64,000 nucleotides of DNA from an uncultured Clostridia bacterium (GCA_934277615.1 CAKQUV010000001.1:124001-188000); one strand, 5' to 3'; shown: positions 1 to 8,364, counted from the stretch's first letter. Made by a program: numbers and translations. The notes: a model not told the origin generated them from the letters alone.

Positions 1-1145
1 AGATCATATTCGCCAAACTCATTGAGGAATGCAAGTTTTTCAGGGATTTCGCTCAAGATATCAACTCTGGTTTGCATAAGCGAGGCAAGCTCTTTGACGT
101 CGAAATCTTTGCCGTCGATTGCCTTTTCAATCCACGGCTTTGCGACGGTCTCAAACTCCTCGGGGGTCATCGCCTTAAGATATTCGCCGTTGAGCCAACG
201 CATCTTTGCCTCGTCGAAAATGGAACTGCTGTGAGAGATGCCGTCTGTGTCAAACTCCTCTATCATCTCTTGCATGGTCATTTTCTCTTTGTTGTTCTTG
301 GGGCACCAGCCCAAAAGCGCGATATAGTTTACGACTGCCTCGGGAAGATATCCTTTTGCGATAAAGTCCTCAAAGTTGGCGTCGCCGAAACGCTTGGAAA
401 GTTTGCGCGTGGCGTCTTTCATAATGGGCGGAAGGTGCATATACATAGGTCTTTCCCATCCGAACGCGTCGTAAATGAGGTTATATTTGGGAGTGGAACT
501 CAAATACTCCGTGCCTCTGATAACGTGCGTGATACCCATAAGGTGGTCGTCGACGACGTTTGCGAAGTTGTACGTCGGAAGCCCGTCGCTCTTGAGAAGA
601 ACACCGTCCTCTATGTCCGCGCTGTCAACGCTTATCTCTCCGAAAACCATATCCGTGTAGCTGGACACAACGCCCTCGGGCACTTTTTGTCTTATTACGT
701 ACGGCTCGCCTGCCGCAAGACGTTTTTGCACTTCCTCTTTGGAAAGATTACGGCAATGCTTGTCATAAGTGTGCACGCCGTTGGCGTCTTTGAGGCTTTC
801 AAGCCTTTCTTTGTCGCAGAAACAATAGTACGCACCGCCGAGTTCGACGAGTTTTTCGGCGTACTCTTTGTATATGCCCATACGCTCGGTTTGCACGTAA
901 GGACCGTATCCGCCGTCTTTGTCGGGGCCTTCGTCGTAGGTGATACCCGCGGTTGCAAGCGTGCGATATACCATCTCGACTGCGCCTTCGACCTTTCTTT
1001 CTTGGTCGGTGTCCTCTATACGCAAAATAAACTTACCGCCGTTTTTGCGTGCAAACAAAAACGCGTACAATCCCGTGCGGAGATTGCCGATATGCATAAA
1101 GCCCGTCGGGGACGGAGCAAATCTCGTTCTAACCGTGTTACTCAT
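1..1145 (-). CDS. gltX: Glutamate--tRNA ligase, C-terminus cut by window edge
   Basis: Class I aminoacyl-tRNA synthetase that charges tRNA-Glu in the cytoplasm. Reading the complement from ATG at 1145 gives an N-terminus beginning MSNTVRTRFAPSPTGFMHIG, with the class I HIGH-type motif in the form MHIGN. The frame stays open to base 1, about 381 codons. The KMSKS-type motif appears as RKLSKRFGD, followed by the family signature ending VNYIALLGW. Full-length GluRS is about 470-490 residues, so roughly the last 100, the anticodon-binding end, lie outside the window. The start overlaps the radC stop by 8 bases, so the two are probably co-transcribed. A long open frame on the opposite strand is a shadow of this gene. 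Confidence 0.95.
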   Translation of the reverse strand, partial: MSNTVRTRFAPSPTGFMHIGNLRTGLYAFLFARKNGGKFILRIEDTDQERKVEGAVEMVYRTLATAGITYDEGPDKDGGYGPYVQTERMGIYKEYAEKLVELGGAYYCFCDKERLESLKDANGVHTYDKHCRNLSKEEVQKRLAAGEPYVIRQKVPEGVVSSYTDMVFGEISVDSADIEDGVLLKSDGLPTYNFANVVDDHLMGITHVIRGTEYLSSTPKYNLIYDAFGWERPMYMHLPPIMKDATRKLSKRFGDANFEDFIAKGYLPEAVVNYIALLGWCPKNNKEKMTMQEMIEEFDTDGISHSSSIFDEAKMRWLNGEYLKAMTPEEFETVAKPWIEKAIDGKDFDVKELASLMQTRVDILSEIPEKLAFLNEFGEYD

Positions 1146-1869
1146 AAAAATTTATACCTTCTTTCAAACAGTTCTTTACATTTTTGATTTTGTCGAGCAT
1201 ACCTTGCTCTTCAAACGAATAATAGTTTGCACCGCTAAACACATAGTGGTCAAGAAGCGCAATCCCCATTGCCGAGAGCGTCGTATATAGTTCTTGCGTT
1301 ACATCCACGTCCTTTTGAGACGGTGAGGGATTTCCGCTGGGGTGATTGTGTGCGACAACCACATTGCACGCTTTGTTTTTGAGTGCGAAATCGACAATGA
1401 CTCTCACATTGAGTTCCACTGCGTCGGCACTGCCTTTTGCAAGGCATCTTGCGTCTATCAAGCCGTCTCTGGCGTCGAGTGCGATTGCGTATAATTCCTC
1501 TTCGCGCAAGCCGTAAAACTTGTTGCCGAGAAACTTGCGTATCTCTCCCCTGCCTTTTAGCGTTTGCTTTTCGCCCTCGCAATCTTGCATATATCTGCGC
1601 AAAATCTCGGGCAAACACGCAAAGAAAAGCGACGCGTTTTGCGTCATGCCGGCAATCTCGTTCAATCTCTTTTCGTCGGCGTTGAGAACGCCCGCCAATG
1701 AGCCGAATTTGTCAATAAGCGCATGCGCTATCTCGTTTGTGTCTTTTCTGGGCACGAACGCGTACAAAAGATATTCCAATATCTCGTGTTCTTCCAAAGT
1801 TGCTACGCCGCTTTTGCGTATGCGTGCACGCATACGTTCGCGGTGTCCTTCGTGTACTTGTTTAGCCAT
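1138..1869 (-). CDS. radC: RadC/JAB-domain protein
   Basis: RadC-family protein with a C-terminal JAB/MPN metalloprotease-like fold. The zinc motif is clear near residue 174: HNHPSGNPSPSQKD, which matches HxHPSGxxxPSxxD. An N-terminal helix-hairpin-helix-like segment (roughly residues 20-75) precedes it. The family's biochemical role is unsettled; a DNA-repair role was inferred historically. I chose the ATG at 1869 because the protein then starts MAKQVHEGHRERMR, the usual family N-terminus. The frame also opens upstream at a TTG at 1923, which would add 18 residues. The gene overlaps gltX by 8 bases and follows a small hypothetical gene, so it sits in a minus-strand operon. Confidence 0.9.
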   Translation of the reverse strand: MAKQVHEGHRERMRARIRKSGVATLEEHEILEYLLYAFVPRKDTNEIAHALIDKFGSLAGVLNADEKRLNEIAGMTQNASLFFACLPEILRRYMQDCEGEKQTLKGRGEIRKFLGNKFYGLREEELYAIALDARDGLIDARCLAKGSADAVELNVRVIVDFALKNKACNVVVAHNHPSGNPSPSQKDVDVTQELYTTLSAMGIALLDHYVFSGANYYSFEEQGMLDKIKNVKNCLKEGINFYE

Positions 1870-1927
1870 TTTTAGTTTGCAGGGCAATACTTTTGCGTTG
1901 CTATCCTCTTTCGTCTTATTCAAACGC

Positions 1928-2344
1928 TCACAGTTCCGGATATTCCTTAAAGACGGTCTCGTCCAACTTAACGAGGCGTATAAGCACGGTTAGAGCGTCG
2001 TTTTCGTCCTTAAACCCATAGGTTTTGCCGATAACCTTCCACGCTCCGTATGCGTGCAAAAAGTCGTACCAAAAATAACACTCGTCTTGAAGTTGGAAAA
2101 TTTCGAGATAACTGAAAGACTCGTATTTGCTCCAATGTTTAAGCACGTCGATGAGCGCGTTGACCTCTTCGTTGTCGTCGTAACGCGCGTGAATAAATTG
2201 AAGCATATACTTCTTGACCTCTTTGGAGAATGTCATAACGCCTTGTTTGGCGTTTTCGATGTCCTTTATGATTGCGGCGATTTCGGGATCGTCGCTGTGT
2301 TTTTTGAGGACTTTTTGGCACGGAAATGCAAATGCGTTCGTCAT
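1928..2344 (-). CDS. Hypothetical protein, 138 aa, probably leaderless mRNA
   Basis: I do not recognise this family. It is a soluble, charged, aromatic-rich protein of 138 residues with no signal peptide or membrane segment. It contains a helical-looking middle and the segment LQDECYFWYDFLHAYGAW near residue 85-102. A strong promoter lies immediately upstream (-35 TTGATT, 17-base spacer, -10 TATAAT), placing the likely transcript start only about three bases before the ATG, with no Shine-Dalgarno site. It is the first gene of the run that continues into radC and gltX. Its function may relate to those neighbours, but nothing in the sequence says how. Confidence 0.7.
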   Translation of the reverse strand: MTNAFAFPCQKVLKKHSDDPEIAAIIKDIENAKQGVMTFSKEVKKYMLQFIHARYDDNEEVNALIDVLKHWSKYESFSYLEIFQLQDECYFWYDFLHAYGAWKVIGKTYGFKDENDALTVLIRLVKLDETVFKEYPEL

Positions 2345-2354
2345 AATGCTTAAT

Positions 2355-2383
2355 ATTATAAACTAAACTAGTTTATAAATCAA
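2355..2383 (-). promoter_or_regulatory. Promoter for the 138-aa gene, radC and gltX
   Basis: On the minus strand the -35 is TTGATT (2378-2383), the spacer is 17 bases and the -10 is TATAAT (2355-2360). The expected start point falls at about 2347, almost on the start codon at 2344. A short palindrome AAACTAGTTT sits inside the spacer and could be an operator. Confidence 0.7.
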
Positions 2384-2425
2384 GACGAATTGCACATTTG
2401 CGGTTTTTTCACGCCCTGCGAGGTT

Positions 2426-3148
2426 TTACGATTGGGCGGCAAACGCACATATTCCGTCCGCAATTACGCTTGCGATTCTAAATTGATACTCGGTTAAAAT
2501 CAAATTTCTTTCGTCGGCAAAATTGCTCAAAAACCCGCATTCTATAATGACGGACGGATAAGGACTACATTCGAGAAGATACTTTTTCGCACATAGCGGA
2601 GCGTATTCCCGTCCGCCGTCCGCAAGATTGATTTTTGCGTTGAGAATTGATTGCAAAACGTTTGCAAGCCTTGCGCCGTCCTCGCTTTTCTTGTTGAAAA
2701 ACACTTGCGAGCCTCGGCGCGTGGGTGCGGAATAAAAATTTTGATGTATGCTGACCACCGCAAACGGCTTTGCCTCGTTGATAATCTCCCCGCGCTTAAA
2801 CATATCCGCACGCTTTTTGTTGTTGTTTATCCCCTCAAACTCGTGCATTGCGTCGTTGCGCCGAGTGAACACGACGGTGTATCCGCGCGCTTTTAGAATT
2901 TCACCCAAGTAGATTGCTATTTTGAGGTTGACGACCTTCTCTTCAATACCCGTTTTGATGCCCGTTACCCCCGAGTCTATCCCGCCGTGCCCTGCGTCTA
3001 TCACTATTGTGGACTCGTGCGCTTTTTCGGTATTTACGGCGTTGATTATAAAGGGTGCGGAGGCGCAATACGACACCAAAAGCACCGCCATAAGGATTGC
3101 GCCGATTTTTGAATATTCTTTTTTGTTTCGACTCTTTTCGACACGCAT
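2426..3148 (-). CDS. cwlD: N-acetylmuramoyl-L-alanine amidase, CwlD-like
   Basis: Amidase_3 family zinc enzyme that cleaves the muramoyl-L-alanine bond in peptidoglycan; in spore formers CwlD helps make cortex muramic lactam. The domain begins after one N-terminal membrane segment or uncleaved signal (about residues 15-35). It shows VIDAGHGGIDSG with the first zinc His, the catalytic-side Glu in IEEKVVNL, VSIHQN with the second His, and the closing Glu in IIECGFLSN. I chose the ATG at 3148, which gives MRVEKSRNKK ahead of the membrane segment. A GTG at 3214 is also in frame but would start inside the DnaA-box cluster. The gene is about 240 aa, normal for CwlD. The symbol is by family resemblance. 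Confidence 0.85.
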   Translation of the reverse strand: MRVEKSRNKKEYSKIGAILMAVLLVSYCASAPFIINAVNTEKAHESTIVIDAGHGGIDSGVTGIKTGIEEKVVNLKIAIYLGEILKARGYTVVFTRRNDAMHEFEGINNNKKRADMFKRGEIINEAKPFAVVSIHQNFYSAPTRRGSQVFFNKKSEDGARLANVLQSILNAKINLADGGREYAPLCAKKYLLECSPYPSVIIECGFLSNFADERNLILTEYQFRIASVIADGICAFAAQS

Positions 3149-3194
3149 ATAGTTACAAAAGCAATTATATTCACGACGGCATAAAAATACGTGT

Positions 3195-3250
3195 TTTTCC
3201 ACAAAGTTATCCACATTTTGACCTCAGATTGTGGACAACTCGGTGGATAA
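3195..3250. promoter_or_regulatory. Cluster of four DnaA boxes in a dyad
   Basis: Four 9-mers match the DnaA-box consensus TTATCCACA with zero or one mismatch. On the plus strand they are TTTTCCACA at 3195 and a perfect TTATCCACA at 3207. On the minus strand they are TTGTCCACA (3230-3238) and TTATCCACC (3242-3250). Both pairs have a 12-base pitch and the pairs face each other across a 14-base spacer. The cluster lies between divergent genes. It could regulate either gene, titrate DnaA or be part of an origin; no dnaA or dnaN gene is in the window. Confidence 0.6.
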
Positions 3251-3433
3251 CCCCGTTTTCGACAAAATTTTCACCTCGTTAGAATACCGCTTTTTCAATA
3301 AGGTTTTTATGGTATTCTGCGTGCGTTTTTCGGCTCAATTCGACAATTTTCGCAAATCTATCTTGCCGTATTTTTCATTCTCTCTCGTCATATCGCAAAA
3401 GCTATTCGCATACGCTTTTTCGAGGTGTAAATT

Positions 3434-4390
3434 ATGACTCAATTTTCTCAATTGCAAAACAAACCCGTGCTTGAAAGAGAATCGTCCAATATTGTCGGAC
3501 GCATAAAAAATGCATATTTTTCGCAAGGATGCAAATGTATTGTATATTTGGTTATGAATAGTTGCAAAAACGGAGAGGAAACGCTTATTCCGTTTGACGA
3601 CGTTTTGTCTTTTAAGGATGCAATCGTCGTGCAAAATTCCGTAAACTTCAAAAGCGCGCAAGATATAGACTTCACCGCCTTTACGACGGGAATTATGGAT
3701 ATGCCTATATATACGCAAGCGGGCGTACTGAAAGGCACCGTAAATGAAATCGAGTTCTCTCAAAGCGGAAAAGTGAGCAAAATATGCACGGAAACAGAGC
3801 AATTTTCGCCGTCGGCAATACTCTCTGTCGGCAATGCGATAATCCTCAAGGGCGCGCAAAAAACGCCAAAAACAAAACCCGTCAAAATTCCCCGTCCGAG
3901 CGTTGAAACGCTTGCTGTGATAGAAACCGGCAATCTATCCGCCCAAAAAGATAGCGCAAAGGTGAATGTTGCAAGGGATATTTGGGGCGGCACACGAAAC
4001 GACGCCGACGACACGACGAACGATACGCCTAACGATACGAAAATCACTGAAACGGCAACCGATGTCAAGCCCGATTATATTTTGCAAAACGCCGTATTGA
4101 AAACCGCACCGCCCGCAGTGTTCGTATCGGGCAATTCTCCGCTCTTTACAAAGGACGCATTTGACGCAATCGTCGGCGAAGAGAGCGAATATGAAGATAC
4201 ACACACACCCACTCGCGTAATTTGCGATTATGAATTTCTTTTGGGCAGAGTACTGGGGCAAGACCTATATACGTACGCAAACGTGCCTATTGCCAAGAAA
4301 GGAGATATCGTCACGGACGAACTCGTAAGCAAAGCCCGCCTTGCCGGCAAACTCGTCGAACTCACCTTAAATAGCATAAAGCAAGAGTGA
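3434..4390 (+). CDS. PRC-barrel domain protein
   Basis: A 318-residue soluble protein with two PRC-barrel-like beta modules in the N-terminal half (about residues 12-75 and 88-135; note GRIKNAYFSQGCK and GVLKGTVNEIEFS). A low-complexity Asn/Asp/Thr-rich linker follows (about residues 185-215). The compact C-terminal segment contains LLGRVLGQDLYTYANVPIA and AKKGDIVTDELV. PRC barrels act as adaptor surfaces in photosynthetic, RNA-processing and sporulation proteins, so a scaffold role is possible but inferred. The start at 3434 has a good ribosome site (GAGGTG) and the gene diverges from the amidase across the DnaA-box region. Confidence 0.65.
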   Translation: MTQFSQLQNKPVLERESSNIVGRIKNAYFSQGCKCIVYLVMNSCKNGEETLIPFDDVLSFKDAIVVQNSVNFKSAQDIDFTAFTTGIMDMPIYTQAGVLKGTVNEIEFSQSGKVSKICTETEQFSPSAILSVGNAIILKGAQKTPKTKPVKIPRPSVETLAVIETGNLSAQKDSAKVNVARDIWGGTRNDADDTTNDTPNDTKITETATDVKPDYILQNAVLKTAPPAVFVSGNSPLFTKDAFDAIVGEESEYEDTHTPTRVICDYEFLLGRVLGQDLYTYANVPIAKKGDIVTDELVSKARLAGKLVELTLNSIKQE

Positions 4391-4454
4391 TAAAATTGTA
4401 ACTACTTCTCTGCCACGCCTTGTATAAAGACGTGGCAAACGTTTTATATTAGCA

Positions 4455-4664
4455 TTAATAATTCTTTCTTCCAACGAGATAATCTATATCTACGTCAAAA
4501 TAATCAGCCAAAAGCCACAAGGATTTTATGCTCGGTTCTTTCTTTTCAAGCAACCACGCACTTATGGTATTTTGTTTCAAACCGATTTTTTCGGCAAGTT
4601 TGCTTTGATTTAAGCCCTCGTCTTTCATAAGTTCTTTAATTCTTTTTGCAACTATTATTTCCAT
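4455..4664 (-). CDS. Small XRE-family transcriptional regulator
   Basis: A 69-residue protein that is essentially one Cro/C1-type helix-turn-helix. The HTH is visible as LNQSKLAEKIGLKQNTISAW, followed by the conserved tail LADYFDVDIDYLVGR. I chose ATG 4664 because AGAAGG lies upstream at good spacing and the HTH then starts near residue 5; an earlier in-frame ATG at 4697 would add 11 residues. It is divergent from the 113-aa gene at 4762, whose promoter overlaps the upstream region, so it probably regulates itself and that gene. A second regulator of the same type is at 15022. Confidence 0.85.
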   Translation of the reverse strand: MEIIVAKRIKELMKDEGLNQSKLAEKIGLKQNTISAWLLEKKEPSIKSLWLLADYFDVDIDYLVGRKNY

Positions 4665-4690
4665 AATGCAATACCTTCTATAAAAAAGTA

Positions 4691-4719
4691 TTGACATTTT
4701 AGCACTAAGGTAGTAATAT
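4691..4719 (+). promoter_or_regulatory. Promoter of the 113-aa gene, likely XRE operator
   Basis: Consensus-type promoter: -35 TTGACA (4691-4696), 17-base spacer, -10 TAATAT (4714-4719). The spacer and -10 carry two related octamers, TAGCACTA and TAGTAATA, 11 bases apart, a plausible operator for the divergent XRE regulator. Confidence 0.65.
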
Positions 4720-4761
4720 TATGACAAACAAGCCCCTTGGGGCTAATGGAGGTAAAAAGAT

Positions 4762-5103
4762 ATGGGAATTAAAAACTTTTTCAAAAATATGCTCAGAATG
4801 AACACTGTTTGTTTGGGCAAAGTGAACGGATCCGGATTTGCCGGTTGCTACGTCGGACTTGCAAAGAAAAACGACGCTCCCGCATTGATGTTTTTCGGCT
4901 CGTCCTTGAAAGAGGATTATATCTTCAACAAAGACGATATCGAAAACGTCACCGTTATCGGCAACGGTATGGAGAAAAATGCGAAAGGCGCAATGAGTTC
5001 GGTTACGAAGTATCAATTGAAATTCAAAGACGGCAAAACCGCAATTTGCTCAATAGACCAAAACGGCAGTTTTGTCAGCAATTTTGAAGCAAGAATATTC
5101 TAA
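4762..5103 (+). CDS. Hypothetical protein, 113 aa
   Basis: I do not recognise this family. It is a small soluble protein with an N-terminal amphipathic stretch (MGIKNFFKNMLRMN) and a beta-rich body ending near SIDQNGSFVSNFEARIF. A canonical ribosome site (GGAGG, nine bases upstream) fixes the start. It has its own consensus promoter and an intrinsic terminator directly after it, so it is a single-gene unit, divergent from and probably controlled by the neighbouring XRE regulator. No catalytic motif is visible. Confidence 0.7.
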   Translation: MGIKNFFKNMLRMNTVCLGKVNGSGFAGCYVGLAKKNDAPALMFFGSSLKEDYIFNKDDIENVTVIGNGMEKNAKGAMSSVTKYQLKFKDGKTAICSIDQNGSFVSNFEARIF

Positions 5104-5115
5104 TATTCATTATTG

Positions 5116-5157
5116 CAAAAAGCCCTCGTTACTCCAAGGACGAGGGCTTTTATTTTT
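5116..5157 (+). terminator. Intrinsic terminator after the 113-aa gene
   Basis: Strong hairpin: the stem AAAAGCCCTCGT pairs with ACGAGGGCTTTT across a short loop, followed by a T-rich run. It begins 13 bases after the stop codon. Confidence 0.85.
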
Positions 5158-5260
5158 TATATTGAATATACTATAACTAATTGTAAATCTAAATAAATAT
5201 CTTCTTTTTTATAAAAGTATCATCAATCAAAATATTCCATCAGCGCAATTTATTGCGCCT

Positions 5261-5286
5261 AACGTTGCTCGTAGACAGGCGGAGCC
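5261..5286 (+). repeat. 26-base direct repeat, copy 1
   Basis: The 26 bases starting AACGTTGCTCGTAGACAGGC are repeated exactly at 5458-5483. Both copies end in GGAGCC. Confidence 0.75.
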
Positions 5287-5457
5287 AACGCAAAATCCGT
5301 CATCGCGATGATGACAATAAACTCGTTTATTGCCATAAATCGCATTTGAATTTTGCTTTTCTAATCGCGCCGATAATTTTTGCTACTATATCTAATAGAT
5401 ACAAAACAACTACCACAATTTCGCAAAATTATCGGCTTGATGTTTTACCGTTTAATA

Positions 5458-5483
5458 AACGTTGCTCGTAGACAGGCGGAGCC
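5458..5483 (+). repeat. 26-base direct repeat, copy 2
   Basis: Exact copy of 5261-5286, 197 bases downstream in the same orientation, in the same gene-free stretch. Confidence 0.75.
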
Positions 5484-5573
5484 GTAGTTTATAGAACGAC
5501 GAAAAATCGTTGTGAGCATCAACTTTCTATCCGAGCAACTGCCGAGCCGTCTCAAAGTTGCGAGCCCATACGC

Positions 5574-5601
5574 AAAAAAGCAAGGCTTTGCTTGCTTTTT
5601 T
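5574..5601. terminator. Hairpin with A and T runs, likely bidirectional terminator
   Basis: AAAAAAGCAAG at 5574-5584 pairs with CTTGCTTTTTT at 5591-5601, giving a T run on either strand. It could end the leuS-serS-M28 transcript arriving from the right. Confidence 0.6.
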
Positions 5602-5685
5602 GTAGGACGTTTGCGCCTAAATATGTGTCAAGTTATCTCAGAGAGATAAGTGACACGTGTTTAGCATTCGGCGCAAAGAAAGTCG

Positions 5686-7008
5686 CTATTTGGTGCGACT
5701 TTCCTCGATTTTGGAGATTACGCGGACGACTACATCAAGTCCAAGCCCCACCGTGTCTGGGCTGAAACGCTCGGGGACGTCACGGAAGGTGTGATAGTAG
5801 TCGGACATGACAGGGTTTTGAGCGGCAAAGGTGATGGATTTGACGCCTGCGCGTTGGAAAGGCGTGGAATCGCAGCCGCCGACGGGATTTGCGATGTTGC
5901 CGGGCTTTTTGATGCCTGCTTCTTTCATTGCGTCGAAGAACATATTTTCCAAATCTTTGTCGAAGTGCGGGCAAAGCCAACTGTCGCCGTGGATAACCTC
6001 GAAATGCTCCGCATCGGCAACGGAGTCTATGTTGATGTGATAGGCGTTGTCGAGCATGCCGTCGTCCTTGTGCTTGCGGGTAAATGCGATAGATCCGCGA
6101 AGACCTGACTCCTCCGCACCGACGTTGCAATCGATAATACGGCAGTTTTTGGGCATTTTGTCGGGGTTTTCCTTGTAATACTTGACCACTTGATATGCGA
6201 TGGAAACGCCCGTTGCGTTGTCCATTGCACCGGGGGAAGCAATCTCTTCCGTCTTTTCGTTATACATCGTGAGCAAGAAGGAGCAAGCAATTGCAAGCGG
6301 TGAGCCGTAAAGCGCGATTTGTGCAATTATGCTGTATGCCTGATATACGTTTAACAAAGTGCTGTAGGAAAGGTTGTCCCCGTATTGTATCATCATCGCA
6401 AGCACCGTAAGAGTGATACTGACGATTGTCGCCACCGCAACCGCGATTGCGCCGAGGCCCAATCTCAACACGACGCCGACGAAACCGAGCTTGTATTGCG
6501 AAGCACTGAGTTTGAGCGTCCAACTCGTGTCGGTGTGTCCCGTGAGGTAAATCGTATAATCGTATTTGCCGTCTTCGGGAAGAAGCTCCGCATAAGTGTT
6601 TTGCGACACTTTGTGTTTGAAACACCAGTCAAAGCAAGTGTGATATTTGAACACGCTGACGAAAAGCCAAATCCACACGCAAATCATAAACATCGTGCAA
6701 ACGAAGTGCATTGCGAGCGCGCCGTACATCGAGTTTGAAAACGATGACAAAATCGTTGCGATAAGCGTAAGCACGCAACCGATAATGCCCGCCCAACCTG
6801 CGTACGGAAGTCCGCCGATAGACGCGTGTGGCGCAAACACAAAGCTTTCGGTTACAGGATTGAGCCCGATTTCTTTGAGTTTGCCCGACATATAGTCGTG
6901 GTATTTTTTCTCGTTTTGAGAACCGGGAAGGCGCGGACCGATTTCATTGGCGGCATATTCCACCATTTCATACGCTTCGTCGCCGTACTTTTTGAGTTCT
7001 TCTCTCAT
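5686..7008 (-). CDS. M28-family zinc peptidase with membrane segments inside the domain
   Basis: A 440-residue M28 aminopeptidase-type protein. Metal-binding residues are recognisable in order: TGHTD (about 156-160), the Asp of GAMDNATG (about 263), the Glu pair in GAEESGLRGS, the Asp of HINIDSVAD, and the His of DYYHTFRD. Hydrophobic segments interrupt the domain before GHTD (about 70-120) and between GHTD and GAMDN (about 176-206 and 225-248), so this is a polytopic membrane peptidase. Normal soluble M28 enzymes lack these. A paralog of the same design is at 38983. The start has AGAGG at good spacing. It is the last gene of a leuS-serS run. Substrate unknown. Confidence 0.85.
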   Translation of the reverse strand: MREELKKYGDEAYEMVEYAANEIGPRLPGSQNEKKYHDYMSGKLKEIGLNPVTESFVFAPHASIGGLPYAGWAGIIGCVLTLIATILSSFSNSMYGALAMHFVCTMFMICVWIWLFVSVFKYHTCFDWCFKHKVSQNTYAELLPEDGKYDYTIYLTGHTDTSWTLKLSASQYKLGFVGVVLRLGLGAIAVAVATIVSITLTVLAMMIQYGDNLSYSTLLNVYQAYSIIAQIALYGSPLAIACSFLLTMYNEKTEEIASPGAMDNATGVSIAYQVVKYYKENPDKMPKNCRIIDCNVGAEESGLRGSIAFTRKHKDDGMLDNAYHINIDSVADAEHFEVIHGDSWLCPHFDKDLENMFFDAMKEAGIKKPGNIANPVGGCDSTPFQRAGVKSITFAAQNPVMSDYYHTFRDVPERFSPDTVGLGLDVVVRVISKIEESRTK

Positions 7009-7080
7009 AATTTCCTCTCTATCTTTTATTTGTTATAAAATGCGAGCGCAAAATTATGCGCCCGCACACTAAAACCTACG

Positions 7081-8364
7081 TTATTTGGTGATTTTTTCCA
7101 TACCGCCCATGTACTTGCGGAGCACTTCGGGGATGGTTACGCTGCCGTCGGCGTTTTGGAACTGTTCGACGATTGCAGGGATAAGGCGCGACGTTGCAAG
7201 TCCGCTGCCGTTGAGAGTGTGCACGTATTGAGGTTTGCCCGTCTTTGAATCGCGATAACGAGTGTTGTTGCGACGTGCCTGATAATCGTTGGCGTTGGAA
7301 ACGGAAGAGCATTCTTTATAAATGCCCATGGACGGAATCCAAAGCTCGACGTCGTACGTTCTTGCCATAGAAGCGGAGCAATCGCCTGCGGCAAGTTTGC
7401 TGACTCTGAAATGCAAGCCCAGTTGCTCGACAAGGCGAGAAGCTTTTTCGACAAGCTCTTCAAAAGCCTCTTTGCTGTGCTCGGGATGAGCGTATTGCAC
7501 CATTTCGATTTTGTTGAATTGGTGTCCTCTTATCATGCCTCTCTCTTCCGCTCTTGCGCTGCCTGCTTCTTTTCTGAAGCACGGCGAGTATGCAAAGAAC
7601 TTCATCGGGAGTTTGCTCTCGTCAATGATTTCGCCGGCGTACATATTGACAAGCGCGGTTTCTGCGGTCGGGAGCATAAAGCGGTTGCGCTTTCTGTCTT
7701 CGTCGCAATCGAGCCAATACACTTCGTCGCTGAATTTGGGGAATTGACCTGCGCCGAATCCGCAATTGTAGCCGAGTTGGTAAGGCGGAAGGATAAATTC
7801 GTAACCGTCTTTAAGATGTTCGTCGACAAAGTAGTTGAGCAAAGCCCATTCCAAACGTGCGCCAACGCCTCTGTAAATCCAAAAACCGTTGCCTGAGAGT
7901 TTTACGCCTCTTTCGTAGTCTATCATGCCGAGATCGGTGCAGATATCCACGTGGTTTTTTAGCGGAAAATCGAATTTGGGTTGTTCGCCGACGATTTTGA
8001 TGACCTTGTTGTTTTCCTTTTCGCCGGGGAGCAAATCCTCGTCGGGGATGTTGGGCATGCATGCGAGCGCGTCGTTGATTTTTGCGATAAGCTCGTTGAT
8101 TTTTGCGTCGCCTGCGGCAATCTCGTCGCCGAGTTTTCTCATCTCGTCAAAGATAGGCTCAACGGGTTGTCCTGCCTTTTTGAGAACGGGGATTTGCGCG
8201 GAAACTTTGTTCTTTTGCGCTTTGAGTTGCTCGATTTGCGTGATTGTGGCTTTTCTTTCGTCATCCCACTTAATCACGTCGGTAAAGTCCGCTTTATATC
8301 CTTTTTTTGCAAGTGCGTCAACGACTTCTTGCGGGTTGTTTCTGATTCTGATAAGGTCTAACAT
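7081..8364 (-). CDS. serS: Serine--tRNA ligase
   Basis: Class II synthetase that charges tRNA-Ser (and tRNA-Sec where present). The 427 residues match the family length. The N-terminal coiled-coil tRNA-binding arm spans about residues 30-105 (note TQIEQLKAQKNKVSAQIP). Class II motif 2 is seen in CFRKEAGSARAEERGMIRGH and motif 3 in NGSGLATSRLIPAIVEQ near the C-terminus. The start has AGAGGG upstream. It follows leuS by 46 bases on the same strand and precedes the M28 peptidase by 72 bases, so the three are probably one transcript. No T-box leader fits in the short gaps. Confidence 0.97.
   Translation of the reverse strand: MLDLIRIRNNPQEVVDALAKKGYKADFTDVIKWDDERKATITQIEQLKAQKNKVSAQIPVLKKAGQPVEPIFDEMRKLGDEIAAGDAKINELIAKINDALACMPNIPDEDLLPGEKENNKVIKIVGEQPKFDFPLKNHVDICTDLGMIDYERGVKLSGNGFWIYRGVGARLEWALLNYFVDEHLKDGYEFILPPYQLGYNCGFGAGQFPKFSDEVYWLDCDEDRKRNRFMLPTAETALVNMYAGEIIDESKLPMKFFAYSPCFRKEAGSARAEERGMIRGHQFNKIEMVQYAHPEHSKEAFEELVEKASRLVEQLGLHFRVSKLAAGDCSASMARTYDVELWIPSMGIYKECSSVSNANDYQARRNNTRYRDSKTGKPQYVHTLNGSGLATSRLIPAIVEQFQNADGSVTIPEVLRKYMGGMEKITK

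Larger units (their letters stand above)
5158..5685. other. Gene-free stretch with repeats and hairpins
   Basis: No credible gene. It contains a 26-base direct repeat (listed separately), a hairpin with T and A runs at 5574-5601, and a dyad at 5624-5655 built from GTGTCA and TGACAC around TTATCTC/GAGATAA. A further hairpin, GAAAGTCGC/GCGACTTTC, overlaps the end of the M28 gene. The part between 5300 and 5450 is AT-rich and shows nothing I can name. Confidence 0.5.

Noticed and set aside
72..1187. Long plus-strand open frame of 371 codons
   Set aside because: It is antisense to gltX, whose motifs are unmistakable on the minus strand. The frame has no recognisable domain or ribosome site.
3195..3250. 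Calling the DnaA-box cluster oriC outright
   Set aside because: No dnaA, dnaN or AT-rich unwinding element with further boxes is visible, and gene strands beyond it do not show a clean replication divergence.
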